Of a DNA stretch of 64,000 nucleotides, positions 37,092 to 50,814 are shown in pieces; within the stretch, counting starts at the first letter, position 1, and each line of letters opens with the position of its first letter. The notes under the pieces were generated by a model that was given only the letters and a program-made list of their open reading frames with translations, had not been told where the DNA came from and ran no database searches. A program made the position numbers and the translations under genes. This stretch comes from Neodontobutis hainanensis (lineage: Eukaryota > Chordata > Actinopteri > Gobiiformes > Odontobutidae). The stretch lies in assembly GCA_024349245.1 (NCBI GenBank), contig JALDNG010000006.1:6016001-6080000 (forward strand), given 5' to 3'.

Positions 37092-40000
37092 ACAGACTCT
37101 GGTGTCATCTGCTCTTTGTTTGCAAATGTGATTATTTTAATGCCGACACTTTGTGCGTTTCCACATCTAGAGGCTGTGATTAACCAGTATATTTCTCTTT
37201 AAAAATGACAGCTTTGCATCACAGCTCGAGTGAGAAGATCTAGCTACTTTTTATGTGCTGATTTGTTTACCCTCCTGCCCTTCAAGTGAAAGTATTGTTG
37301 CATCTAAAAAAGGTCAGAGTTCAGGGCCTGGAGACTTCCTATTCTCCATTTGGTACGCAAAATAACATTAAAATATATGAAATGCATTACCAAGTTGCTA
37401 AATGTAACTGGGAGCAGATTATATATATGATGGAGATGCCAGTGTGGAATAATGATGCTAGGCTTTTAGTATAATGCATGCTAAAGTCAGCACTGGGGCT
37501 ATTTTCTATTACAACATTCATCAGTTATTATGAAACCTGCTAACAGTTTCTTTAATTTCTCACAGTTTGCAGTGAAGCAAAAGAGGCTAATTGTCAATAA
37601 TAGTCATACAAAATGTTCTGGTGACCCATCCACATGTGTCTACTGTATGTCACTGTTCTCTCTCAGCTACTTAAGTACTTTTCTCTGGATTTATCTTCAT
37701 TACAGTGACACTTTCTCACCATCCTCCCCTTAAAGCTCTACCCTCTGTCTCTTTGAGTCAGTCTGAGGCGTCTCTCTGTCTCTGTCCAAATCAGCGTCTC
37801 GAATCTGTCTCCCTTTGTCTTTATCATGAAATACGGCTTTATCCCGTCTCAGTCTGTAACACCTTTTCTTTTATCTGATGCCTGTATATCCGGCTATCTA
37901 AATGGAAACACAGCTCGGTATCTCAGCATGTCTGTACCATGAGGCTTCTTTCTCTTGCGCGTTCTTTTGTCAACTCTTACCCGTAGTCCTCTGTCTGTCT
38001 TTATTTAAAGCTGGCAGTTCTGTGGTTTGCACTGGCCTGGTAGAACGTGAAGGCTGATGCGTTGCCTGTATTTACCCGTCGTTCCGTGACTAGGGGGTCG
38101 AGGTAGCGGCTCTGCTTAGCGCTCTGGTTGGCTGAGCCCATCTGTCACTCAAAAAGCTTGACCTGTGGTCCCAGTCGCCAGTGAGCCATATCGCCTCTGT
38201 GACAGAATTATGAAAATTCCTGTCTATTGCTCATTGGCCCAATTGAATTACAAGCAGTGCCGTGTTCTGTGCAAGGTTTTTAACCGGTTGATTTAAGGCG
38301 CACTCACACACATGCACGCCCACGTGCACAGTTATGTTGGTTGAGGGTACGTCTGACTATTTATTCCATCTATTTACAGAGGAGAAGAATATTGTCTCCT
38401 CTTTCATGGCACTTGTGTTTTGATGGATTTCTGATTGAGTTTCTCTCAGTATTTGCGAGTGTTTGTGTCTTAATATGCCACCAAGGCTTTTGTTTTCATC
38501 ACACTGTTTCTGCAGTTTATGGTAAATTATTTGCTTCGTAGGACGTCTATTCTGCGCCATTTCTCCCTACAGCACTTCACATCTGTTGTCATTTCATTAC
38601 AGACATTTATTTGACACCGTGTGCCTGCCAAGACACTCTGGATAAATCACACTGTTATTTTGTCTGCTTGCTCACACCTGAGTGGAAGGCAGAAAATGGT
38701 CTTATTTTCTACTTCCAGCAGTTATTTTTATTGGTCTAAGCCAACAACACAGCAAGTCTGTTTATCAACAAGCATATTCTCAGTCAAAGAGAATGAGGTT
38801 TGAGTGAACTTGTGTGTGCTCAGTAGGTACAGTACATTCATCCAGTCTGCCCCAGCGATCAAACAGACGCTGTATCAGAATGACTCGCTCTTCCCTCCCA
38901 CAGCCACTGTGACAGGTTGCTACTTGTTAGACCTGAGTCTGCCTGCTGTCTCTGGGCCTATTTGACTGACTGACTGGTGGTATTTCTGTCTCTTCTGTTT
39001 GTCTTCATGTCTGCCTTTCTGCCGGTGCCTGATTGCCTGTCTACCTGTTTGCATATCTGTCAGAGTCTCGTCCTGGGCGCCCTGAAAATGGATGGTCCCT
39101 TGTAGAAACATTTTTCCATTCAACTGCAAGTAACTTTATGCTTGTAAAAAAAAAAAAAAAGGAACAACAACACATACCCATCCCTGTCCGTCTTTGTTAT
39201 TGCGCTGTGCCATGGTCGAGGAAAGTCTGGCTAAAATAGCATTTTGTTATTGTGGGGAAACTATTGTTGTTATACACTGATCACAGCCACAAAGCCACAG
39301 GTGCTTGATTTCAACATTTCCTCTTGGAGACCTGGCATTAAACTGGATCAATAGTTGGAAAAGCAAACACTACATACCAGTGAATAACACACAAATCTTT
39401 TCTTTGCTCAAAGTGTGATCGCTGCTGTTTAAACAGTCCCAGGAGAGCGTCCAAAAGCACTCGTAGTTCAGCAGAGTTTCGCAATAACTTTATTTAACTG
39501 TTTATTAATACGCTTCTAGGACTGATGCTTACAGTTCTTTGATGTTAGAAATCATCTTGCTAATCAAAAATCAATTATTGATGTTTATATTTACATTCTT
39601 CCTCAATTTAATGCAAAATTAAAGCTGATATAATTGCCTACATTAATGAAACAGCATAATAATTGTCATTTTACCCTTCTAAACAGGGTACATTACATTG
39701 TACTGATCCCAGTCTGATCGAGAGCAGACATACATTGTCTTTTGTGGACTCCCTGGTGTGTCTTAAATGTAACCAATCCTTCAAAAGAAATAAGTATGTG
39801 TTATTATTTATTCATTAGCTGTATAACACCAAAACTAGGACCAAAACGTAGGTCTAATTTTTATTTTTCATTATTTTTCAGTTCATTATTCATCGTTCTC
39901 TCTTCTCACATTTACCTCTCCCACTGTCTGTTACTGTTTGCCCATATCTGTCTTCCTGCTTGTCATTGTGTTTTTCTGAGAAAGAAACCCACCCACGGTT

Positions 40001-41610
40001 GTCTGGTCTCGATCTCCATGGCGACCTAATCCCCACCAATCCCAGAACAGTAAAGCATCGTAGTTAAGACTCACTGTGTTACGCCAGGCTGTCATCACCG
40101 ATCACTGGAAAGAGTTGCTTCAGTTTGAACCACGGGAGAGGCTTTGATGCACGACTAATGACAAGTGTGTGAAAGACGGCGATAGAAGCAGGGGGCATTC
40201 ATTGTCTTTTTTTCTGTTAATCAGACTCATTCGAGATACGTTTGTGTATATACATGCAGTGAAAGTAAGAATAATGGCTGGCCATAATGAATCCAGTGGC
40301 GCTGTTGGCATGAGCAGGGCCATGCTATTAACCTCTCTGCCTGCTAGACTGATCTCGCCCTGTCTGTCTGTCTCACCGGCCTAATGACACACTCTCACAC
40401 ACACACTCGCGCAAACCTGTCCTTTCTAATCAATTTCCCATTCAAGTGAAAAGTATTCTACGTTGTCCAATCATCTCTATTCACAGCGTCAAAGAGCTTC
40501 TTCCAGTATCAAGAGCAGATTTTTTATTTTTTTTTTACCACACACTCAAGGGAAGTTATCGTTCAAAACTATTTTATATTTATTCATCTGAAGAGGCCTA
40601 CTGCAGCCGGATCACATTTCACTATATTTTATACCAACCATTACATTTATCAAGAATTTTTAAGAGGGATTTCTCTCTAAGAGCAGGAAAAGAGAAGATA
40701 TGATTTAGAAATGTGTGCTGCTTTTGATCTGGCAAGGCCACTGTGAAGTAGTTAACGTCGGCTGACTCTCCTATAAAACTATTATCATTGTAGATATAAA
40801 TCAATCCAGGTTGGAGAGACTTTAACTCGGAAAAACCTGACAAATAAGAACTAAAGGGGCTGTGCAAAGATTATGACAGATGAAAAGCTGGAGGTAGACT
40901 TTGCATGCCCCCAAAATTACAGCCTGCGTGCTGCGTTTAATGAGTCTGTGGCAGCACCGTTGGCCGTCACAGCAAAACGAGGGAATAAAAAAGCAACATG
41001 ACATGATGGGTAAAAAATATGACATGAGAAGTGCTGTCATATTGCTACACCAGTGGTTGTAAATGTTGTTTAATAGTCTGTACTTGACTTTTGTGCGCGT
41101 CTGTGTAAATGAGAAAACTCTATAGGAAATCCTTGAAGGAGCGTGGAGCACCTGGCGCTGTCTGTAGTCATAACAAACGACAGGCCGGGATTAAAACTAC
41201 ATTTGTATTGGAGCCAGCTTGTTACATGCACTCCCTGTTCACATTCACTCTCATAAGCGTAATGTAATGCACCAACAGCACTTTACAGCAGCGAGTTAGT
41301 TTTTAAGTGAACTGCATTGGAATGTCCCGGCTCTTCCATGTGCCCCACATTAAGTTACGGCCTGGGACGGGCTGGCAGTAATATCTAACACACCTCAACC
41401 CATCTGTGTGCTGACCCAGACAGAGATAGCACAGAGAGAAGGATGCATTTGGCAAGACTGGGGACATAAAGTTAGAGAAGTGAGTGCATTATGAGAGGGC
41501 TGCTGGGAGACAAGTTCCAAGTCGGTTTGAGCTCCATGAAGAAGGGTAAGAGTAAAAAAAGGTTTGTTTAAAAACACCCCCTCCTAACTGTTTGTGTAAC
41601 TATGTTTCAG

Positions 41611-41781
41611 CAGGTGCCACCATATGGACAGCAAGGAATGGGGGGCTACGGCCAACAGCAGCCACAGCAGCAGCAGCAAGCGGGTCAGCCGGGGACACCT
41701 CCATATTTCAGCCCACCCCAGCAAACCCCTCCAGGCCCCACCCAGAGCCCCTACATGCATCCAAGGCCACCGCCACAACAG
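41611..41781 (+). CDS. arid1b: arid1b coding exon 3 (residues 465-521), tandem NAGNAG acceptor
   Basis: This is the third coding exon, phase 0 at both ends. The acceptor reads TTTCAG-CAG, so splicing can begin at 41611 (171 nt, adding one Gln) or 41614 (168 nt); both keep frame. The donor is CAG|GTACAA. The peptide begins QVPPYGQQGMGGYGQQQ, matching the PPxYGQQGxxGY block of ARID1A/B, then has a QQQPQQQQQ run (479-487), Pro/Thr/Ser-rich sequence and HPRPPPQQ at the end. It belongs to the disordered Q/P/Y-rich arm that precedes the ARID domain. Human ARID1B has a similar Q/P-rich stretch here. The CAG-rich codons of the Q-run make length variation possible. Confidence 0.93.
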
Positions 41782-44700
41782 GTACAAACACAGAAACTCA
41801 GAAATGATTAATAAGGGTCCAAGGGAAATAAATACATATTGCCACTATACAAGGCCACACAGATGTCACTTATCAGAAATAACATCAAGAATAATATTTG
41901 AAATAGCAGCAGCAAAGGGATTTCTTCCAATTCTTTTCCCCGGCTTGTATTTTAATGTTTTCCTGGTGCAGAGATTGTAGTGAGCATCTTAAGGGATAAA
42001 TGCATGTGGGTTTGTGCTTGTGCATAAACATGTGTTGGTGGTCCAACACGTCTGGTCTGTGGCTCATATTATTCCCATGTATAATTCATGAGAGGTATTT
42101 TAGGTGCATCTCAATCTCTCTCGATCTGTGCATTTTTATATTCTGTGTAGAAACATCTGAATGTAGCGAGTTCACAGATTGGACAGTCATAGCCGCAAAC
42201 ATATACCGTATAGATTTCTTATGCACACAAACAGAGCCGCCTGCCAGTGTAAACTCAGTCCTCAGTACAGCAAAGGGCCTGTTCCGCAGATATAGATCGA
42301 GGCTCATCCTGCCAAGTCTCTGCGTGATGTTCTGTAGAAGTTTTTTTCCACTGAGGAGCCGGGTTCAGCCAGTTGTTTTTTGAGTTGAGTGAAGGCTGCC
42401 CATGTGTTTCCCATCCACTGTGCAGCCAGTGTGGAGCAACAGCTCTGGCTTGGATGTGAATAGAGCAAAACTAAGAACGATCAGGAGGGGGATTATAGTA
42501 GAAGTAGACCCTAGGAAGGTTCGATCAGACAGAACAAGGGAAGGGAAGCAATAGGACAAAGATGAACAATAAGAACAAAGCTTAAGCATTACCTTTAATT
42601 ACTATGACATCCAATGAATACCTAAAAATATAATAAAAAAGAGGTATGCTTGAATAAAACTAAATCTTTTACATTCAGGCTTTATTCAAATTTGTATAGC
42701 TTTAAACATATTTCTACACTGTGTAGAGTCTTCATGAAATACCACAAAAAAATGAAAATAACTCAGCAGCACAGAAGCATTCACCTTTGAAGTTTCTCTA
42801 GCATTAAATAAAAACTAATTCAAAAAAGGAATCACAGGGGCGGCATGTCCTGCATGATCCTGAAAAAGCCTTCTCTGTCCAAACAGTTTGACCAGGAGTA
42901 GTTCACAAGTATAAAAAGACTCATTTGGCAACTGCACAAATTGCTGCTTTTTGGCGTCTGAAGAGTGTGTGCACCGTGCCACTTACACTGTCATTTACCA
43001 AGAGAGAGTTAAACCTTCCTTCAGACAGCCTTCAATATGGAGCAACCCAAGACAAATATCCACGCAGAAAGCCACTGTGGAAACAAAAGCTGCTTGTCAG
43101 AAAAGGAAATCGTTAGTCTTAGCATAGCAATTTCCACACGGAGTGAAGGCTTTTGTCTCTCGTTTTAAAAAAGCACTTTCTCTTGTTTCCTTAACTAACA
43201 TACTCATGGGCAACACAAATGTTATTCACAATGACCAGGAAAGGCTCGGGTCCATGGCATTTTGTGGCAGTAATGGTCAGTTGTCGTTACAGCAGCTGAT
43301 GATATAGCAGTAATTGACCTTAACTGACCTTTACTCAACAGTTGCTCTTCCCTAGTCTCCTGATCGGCCAAACCCCTCACTTGTTTCACTCTAAAACTCT
43401 CACTCTGTTTCACTGAAACAGCATAAACTACAAGCACATTTCGGCAACCGCAATAGATCAAAGAACAAATCCTGCTTCAACAAGATTGTTTTGTGGGTGT
43501 TTGTTAGTGAATGAGTAGAGAACATTAGCAATATTCATTGTCTGCAAATGCCCCATAACATCGCAATGTGTTATTGCAACAGAATTATAATTTTAAGACC
43601 TGTGCTTCCTCATCAGAGACTGTTAATTTAAGATATTTCTGATAAGACTAGCTTACATATTGCTTAAGCTTCAAAATCTACAGTTTATGTAGTTATTTAT
43701 GTGTTATTTGCATGTTCATATAAATGAATAGGACATATTTATTTTGTTGCCATGCCAACTGCTGTTTCCCATCCAAATGTATGCCAGCTTGGAAAGCGTT
43801 TCAATCAGCACAAACGCTTGTTAACTTTGCAAAAAAAAGCCACAGTACCTTCACCAGTCAATGTATCGGCGCTGCAGTCCCGCTGTCTTTACTTCTAATC
43901 AAAAAAGTGTTATTTTATGCCCTGCAACAGAGCACAGCAGGCAGTGAGCCCATACCTCCTAGGTTCGGTGTTGCTCACTAGCAAACTACATACCAAACAC
44001 AAATTACTCTATCTCGCCGGTAATAAGCACCTAGTCCTATATTTTCACATTGACATTATATTTTGCAGTTTGACCTACAGTGAGGAGCGAGGAATTTTAA
44101 TTCATTCCCACCAAACAGAGGTGATTTTGACGGTATGGGTTGGTGGAAATTAACAGTATAGCTGCTACTGGCCACGCATTATTAGACCTTCTTTGGTAAG
44201 GAATGTATGTAGTTGCTTCATTTCTCTGGTTTGAGTGAGTTTCAGTTTGTGTGTGTACACTAATCAGCCCAATGTTCTGAAGCAATTCTGCCCTGTGAAA
44301 AGGTCAAAGCGTGACCTTTGTCTGTGATTCTGGACTGAAATGAGACATGATGTGAGCTGCACAGCCCGGATTACAAACACACAACTGCACGCAACAGCAG
44401 ATTAGGATGTCATTGTGGTATTGACCCTGGTTTTCTGACCCTGCATTACTCTGAGAAATCTAAGCTGAAAAGTTTTTTATTTTGTTCTTCCGCTTCTCTG
44501 TGCAGTTCCTTTCCTTCCACTCCAGTCCCATTAACCCTAGCCAGAGGACATCCTCCAGTTGATGGAGCCATTCCAGCTGCCTTTGACACCGTATTTGCTC
44601 TGCAACCGACCGCTATTAGCTGGTTTTGTTGGAAATCGAGGGAAAACACCACCGCCTTTTGAGTCTATTGCACCGCTGCGACCTCATCTGATTGCACTGA

Positions 44701-45750
44701 GCAGAGCGGGCTAAAAGACATTTCTGAGACATCAAGGCTGATAGGAAATAATGAAAAAAAAAAGGATTTGAAAAAGAATGAAAGTGGATGTTTTGTCTGG
44801 TAGTTTGTGAGTTTAGCAGGAGTTTGAAGATGACAGATATTTTTAACGGGACAGTTAGTTTAGTGTCTTTAAGAACAAAAATACATCCTGTGTCCGTGTA
44901 AAGCTGTATTTCCCCATATACTCAGATGTGAGTACTTTGCTTGGCACAGGTCAAGATGGATTTTCTTGAGTTTGTACACTTCCAAATTTTGCGAGAATCT
45001 AGCTGCAGCACAAGGTTAATTTCTACCCATTGAAAGAGCAAAAAAGCTAATTTATACTTACATACAAGAAAATACTTTTGTCACAGTTGTCCACCGTCCA
45101 CATCCCAAGTGTTTCATATTTTGTTGCTGTCGAATACTTTGTACCTCATAAAAAGCAAAATGAGAAAGCTGTAATTTTCAGAATTTGTAGATTACTTTTA
45201 TGGGATGTTTGTTTTATTGGGTAGTATACAGTGGAGTGTGACAGAGGAGACCGGGGGGAGGGATAGGCGCTCAAATGCTCTGCTGGACAGCTGCCAGATG
45301 TAAACTCATAATGTTGTGAAAACATGGTACTCACTTTAATCTGTTATTCCAAGGGGTGCCTGTTTAATTTTTCACCAAGGAGCAATGTGTTGAATTTATG
45401 TTTGGAGAGTGATTACATGTAACCGGATATAGTCTAGGCTTGTCTGGCTAGAAAGTGTATGGAGCTGAGCATACGCAGGCATATTAGGGTGAGTGGATCT
45501 GACTGCACTTTGAAGAAAGAAATCATTCCCTGTGACATTTGCTTCCCACAGTAAAAGCCACCGATCCGCTCCTCACTGTGTAACTGATCCCACCGCTTAT
45601 TTCCTCTATTGGCCTTAACTATTTCCTCTTCCTCTCTGGGAGTAGGCTCCTGGGAGCAGCGTATAGTGCCATAGAAAAGATCTGTGCTGAGGAGACGAGA
45701 CAAGCTCACTTCTAGGTAAACTTACACAGAGGGAAGCTGCTTCTTACCCG

Positions 45751-45870
45751 GTGTATTAGGGCTGCACAACATATTGCAGACAGCATTTGCGATCGCAGAA
45801 CGGATTGGAGTAATATTTGGGTCTTCCATGTAACAGACATTCACTGCAACGGTTTTACCCCTGACAGCAG
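45751..45870 (+). repeat. Possible non-autonomous DNA-transposon fragment
   Basis: The stretch starts with TATTAGGGCTGCACAACATA and continues with TTGCGATCGCAGAAC. This resembles the 5' end of a widespread fish repeat beginning GGGCTGCACGATAT. Only one end is recognisable, no inverted partner was found nearby, and the family is uncertain. Confidence 0.3.
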
Positions 45871-46908
45871 TGATATGTAATTATATTTATCACTACATCA
45901 TAATGGTGGTGATTTGGGAAAGATTTTGTGTTTTATGGTCAAATTTTATGTCATGTGGTCCCTCAACTGGAATCAAAAGTGGTGACAGTGTGCTTTATGA
46001 TAATGCTTTACTCTATGACTTTGAATGGCAAACTTTTAATGGAGTATAGGTTTTATTGGCCAATAGATTGCGGTAAAACAAAGCATCGGGGGAGCCCATA
46101 TGCATCATCTGAATCCAAGCACTATGTGGAGCGTTTCTTATTTCCTGTCTGTCACCCCTTTGCCCCCAACCGGCTACAGCAGCAGGCCCTCTCTCCTCTT
46201 CCCCGGCCACCCCCACTTTTAATCACACCAGGTTAATTAAAAGGCCGTCGAGCCTTTCTTCGCTCTGCACCCATGGCTTTATTACCCCTGCACTGTATAC
46301 TTGCTCTGTCCGCCCCCCTCTCTCCCTCCGCCCCAATGAACACACTCCTGGGGCGGAAATGGGAGCTCACCTTGGCGACAGAGGTGGATAGGGGGACAGT
46401 GAGAGGCGAGGAGTCATGTGTGTTTTTTTTTTTGTTTTTTTTTCTTTTGAAGTGGACAGGATGTGGTTACGGTGGGAAGATGGTGCGCGTGGACAGTGGC
46501 GCCCAAAGTTCAATGTCATTAATTGGTCACCATTTTGAATATTAAGTGAAGAACTCTGTTAATTAACGGGATAATAAAAGTGCTGCTGGCTGGATGGGGG
46601 CGGACAGGGAGGGATGGAGAGAGGACTAGCTGGCGGAAATGGAGGGCACACGGCGAGAGAGAGCGACAGATGAGGAGGGAAAGAGCACGAGGCTGGGTGC
46701 GAAGTGATAAGAGGAGAGAGGGACGTCCGTGGGTAAAGGTCTGGCAGTGGTAATTTGCGCAGAGCCGCGTTAATTGTCATAACCTTTTAAATGGCAGAGT
46801 TTATCGGAGTCCTCTAAATGTCCCTGCGTATCGCCACGGCAACCCCGGGCCTGCCACACTACGATTTGCCGCTGCTGACGAGCACTTAAGTTTGATGAGT
46901 TTTCAGGC

Positions 46909-46973
46909 AAAAAAAAAAAAAAAAAAAAAGGCAAATGATAAAACTGGGGGGGGATATATATATATATATATAT
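46909..46973 (+). repeat. A-run with adjacent G-run and (TA)n
   Basis: A 21-bp A-run (46909-46929) is followed 17 bp later by eight Gs and a (TA)n tract (46954-46973): three simple repeats within 65 bp. It is likely unstable and prone to sequencing error. Confidence 0.85.
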
Positions 46974-48689
46974 GTGGGCTCGTTTGTGTGTGTGCTTGAG
47001 AAAATGTTTTTAATTTAGTGTGGTTTGTACCTCTACATTGACTGACACTCGCTAATTGCTCAACCAGAATCCGCCACATTTTTTTTCATTCTTTTTCTCC
47101 CTTTTTTGATTTATGTTTGTTTTTGTACAGCGGAGCAGCAATTCAAATGCAAATGAACGTGAACAGGAGAGGTGTTTTTGGAACGGTTAGGACAATCATA
47201 ATGGCTTAGAAAAAAGGGGGCCGGTAGTTAGCGGCACAGCACCCTAGGGGCCTCATTTAGCTGCCATTTGTTAGGAAATGCCGCTACATTCGTTCCTGGA
47301 TACAGACTTCACAGACAGAAAGAGAAAGAGAAAACACTAAAAAAATGTCACAGTCAAAGTCAAGCTCGCCAACACATCGCTATTGTTCCTCCATGTTTAG
47401 CAAAAGTCATGTGGGTGTACACCAGTTTGGGTGGATGTCCTCTTTAACTGGAAGCCAAAGTAATTGAAGTGAATGGGCGGACGGGGGTGGAGAGGCAAAC
47501 TTACAAAGAGTGTGTGAAGTAAGGATGGTACAAAGACAAGCTTTTATTTGATTAGGCTGTGTAGAGGAAGGAGAATGAAAGACCTGGCAATGGCTTCCAC
47601 GATTAACACTGTTGGCTACATCTGACATCATCCCTAAGGGACAGGCTGTGTGTATGTTTATATGGCTGAGAGGGCCTGCCTGCTTGTGGCTGTGCTGTGT
47701 GTATGTAGAAGCATGTGTGTGTCCCGTGTTGGAGCGCTGGTCCTCTCTTGTAGTCGCTTTGTGCTAAAGGTCAGGGGGATTGCTGAGATAGAATCCAATC
47801 TGAAGGACACAGCACTAGAACAGGCTCTGCGACAAATGGACCTATTAAGAGAGCCAGGACACACACCTCACAGCTATATGGAAACACACAGTCACCTCTG
47901 ACACACACATATGCACAAACAGCACCAATTTCCATTCTAATGGTCACCTTTTTCCTGATGATAATAAGAGGCTGTATCCTGGAATAAATGCTTAGAAATG
48001 GTTCAAGTCTGTGTTGGTCGTGTAAATGATGGCATTTACATGAAAGCTGGTCTGCCCTTTAATATATCTGCGATATATCTGAAGTAATCACAAGCTAACT
48101 GCAGTGTTTCCCTGCGACTCTGTAATGGATCAAAAGAGGCAAGTGTCAAGAAAACGAATGACACGCACATCACAGCAAATGTTCATTTGTCTCACAACAC
48201 AGTGCAGCTCGTGCTCGCCACTGATTGTGGTTTCAATTATGGTTCAGTCAGTCTGATTGGTGAGAGCATGTGAGCGTATCTGCAAGTCTGAAACAACGCA
48301 TGTGTTAAAGCAGGTCGTTGAATATGGATGTACCCACCAACCATCACCAGCACCACCTCTCTCTGATGCATAGAGCTGTGTGTGCTTCTCTTGGTCTTTT
48401 TTTTCCTCTATGAAGGCCACTGCTTTTCTGCAGCTCTGCCAAATGAGCAATGAAAATGAATGTTCAACAATGCTCAAAGCCTCCTAGAACATATATCACA
48501 GATAGGGTGCTTTCATGAAAGCACAAATGCTCATACTGTGATGTGATGTCCAGAGTCCATTGTACAGGCTGCATAGACCCGGCTACATCAGTTTGCCCTT
48601 TATTCGAGCAAAGGGTTGCGACCAAATGTGCTGTGGTTTATAATGTGTGTGATTAGAGTGTGTGAAGGGAGGGGGGGCTTGCCTCCCTC

Positions 48690-48780
48690 CTAAAGACACA
48701 CAATTAAGCTTAATTTTTAATGAATATTAATGACATTAGCATCAGATTTTGTGGAGATATGCATCTGCCAAGGTCCAGGG
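48690..48780. other. Candidate conserved non-coding element
   Basis: Dense homeodomain/POU-type words: ACAATTAAGC, TAATTTTTAATGAATATTAATGA and GATATGCATCTG. It is non-repetitive and intronic; conservation could not be tested. Confidence 0.25.
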
Positions 48781-50814
48781 GAAAAAAAAACGGGATGACT
48801 AATTCATTTGGTAGTCATGAATATAGCGGCAGGAGACAAGAGGAGAGGGATGGGGGAAAGAGGTGAAGGGAGGTGTCAGTGGAGAGGAAACTGATGGAGA
48901 AAGGGTGAAAGATACAGCACAAGGTAGGGGTGTTAAAAAGGATTCAGAGCTGCTGGACACTTTTGTGTGACAAGTTGTTTAAAGGAAAGAGCGACTGAGC
49001 CAGACTGTGCAGGGCAGACATTAACATTGCAAAAATGGATTGTAATAAGAGCGTGTTAGATAAAAATACAGCCAAAATATAATTTGAAGTAATCCATATC
49101 TTTCTTTGCTGTTTAAGACACATGTCAGGGGAAATCAGCTTAACTTAATGGCTGTGATTTTTGCACCGGCTGCTTTTGTGTTGTGTCAGGAGGTGGCATC
49201 AAATGGAGCTCGCTCGCTGTCATACCAGTTTCACTGCTTATTTGTCACGACAAGCAATCAAACTGATACAAGCAAAGCAGGCCAACGTTTCACTTGGCTC
49301 TCTGCTCCGACACAGAGACAGAAAGTGTACAATGCCACCAAAGAAAAAAAGGTCCCAGCAAAGGCTTCTTCAATGAGGTGTATGGCTTAAAAACTAGAAA
49401 GTGAATTGTCAAGTTTGTTCTGCTCAAATTGAAAGACTGACATTGTGTTTTTCCTGTACATCCTGACTTTTCAACTGCTTTTTAAAAAAAAATTGTATTC
49501 ATTCCAGGATTAACCGAGCAAGTAAACATCAGACAGACAAATTATTTTTTAAGCGAGCCTATATAGCTAACAGTGACACCATGCAATACAGGCATCTTTT
49601 ACTTTCCGAACTCTTTCCGATTCACTCCCGCTCCTGAGTGACTGGGATTAACACAGTGCTGCAATATTGATTTACGTCTGCATAAAGCCTCTCCAGCTCT
49701 ATATATTACATTGCATTCAGCAGTCATCTATTCAATCAAATCTAATATTACACTGCCTCTCCACACAGCTGTCTAATAGCATTTAACTCACAGTTTGATT
49801 CCCGCGCTCCCTCATGTACTTCAAACGCTTGCCTTCAATATCCTTCATTCGTTTCTACTATGCCAAGATGAAGTCTTTTGAAAAGCAAGGGGGATGAATG
49901 AGCGTGTCTCGACGTGCGCGTGCGAGCGTGTGTGCACGTTAACTGCGTGTGTGAAGACAGGATTAGCTGTGGCCTAAGGCTTAAGGTATGGAGTGGAGTG
50001 TATTTTAGAAGCTTCTAAATTAGCTGGGAAATGGGATTTTGAGACAATGGACTGGAAAAAACTCGAATAAAAGGATGCACTCGCAGCACTCTTTCATTTG
50101 CCTCTGATGTTCTCGGCTTTTTTAACCGTCATTTCTCATTCCCATGCTTGTGCCCCACAATGTCCATTCTTTGTTTTGGCCTGTCCGTCTCTCTGTGTGC
50201 CCCGCCTTCTTATTCACCATGTACTTCTTCTCATTCCCACTGTCTTTATTATGCTTGACAGTGATGATGTAATAATATGAGTGTAAACAGTGGCACGAGG
50301 CAGCCCTCACTTGACCCACTTAAAACAGAAATCCCCTGGAGTACACACACATACACGCACACACACACAGAGGACTCGTATGCCTGAGTAAATATTGGAC
50401 TTGGGTCAGCAGCCAGTCTTCATCACTGTTCGGTGTCTGCCCGTGCACCCGAGTGTGTTCCTTCCCAGTGACCGCACATTTCTTACCACTCCTACCCCCC
50501 TCCTTTATTTACCTGTGGAGGTCTTTTTTGTGGAAAAACAGCGCTTCTGCTTCAAACGTCAACACTTTGGACCCAGTAATAAAAGCCCAGCGTTTGGCGT
50601 GCGTCCAGGCTCCCATTGATAAACACAGGGGGTCTTTGCACACAAACAGGGCTTACCCATAGTAGCTCTAACAAGGAAACTATGCATTAAAAACCAGCGC
50701 CTCAGCAATCCCACTGTAGAATGAGCCTGTACCCTCTTGTGTTTGGTTTATGACATGCTATTGTTAATATAACGTAGCTTATTCAAACTGGAATAAATAC
50801 CTGAATAGATGCAA

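Larger units (their letters stand above)
29796..41610 (+). other. arid1b: arid1b intron 2
   Basis: An 11.8 kb phase-0 intron. It contains a long (TA)n tract (32032-32115), a purine-rich stretch (about 32200-32430), a GT microsatellite (37036-37091), and a 226-codon open frame (35895-36575) without recognisable homology. Segments near 31190-31360, 33840-34050 and 38040-38240 are CNE-like by eye. A plausible branch-point word CTAAC lies at 41584-41588, about 23 nt before the acceptor. Confidence 0.9.
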
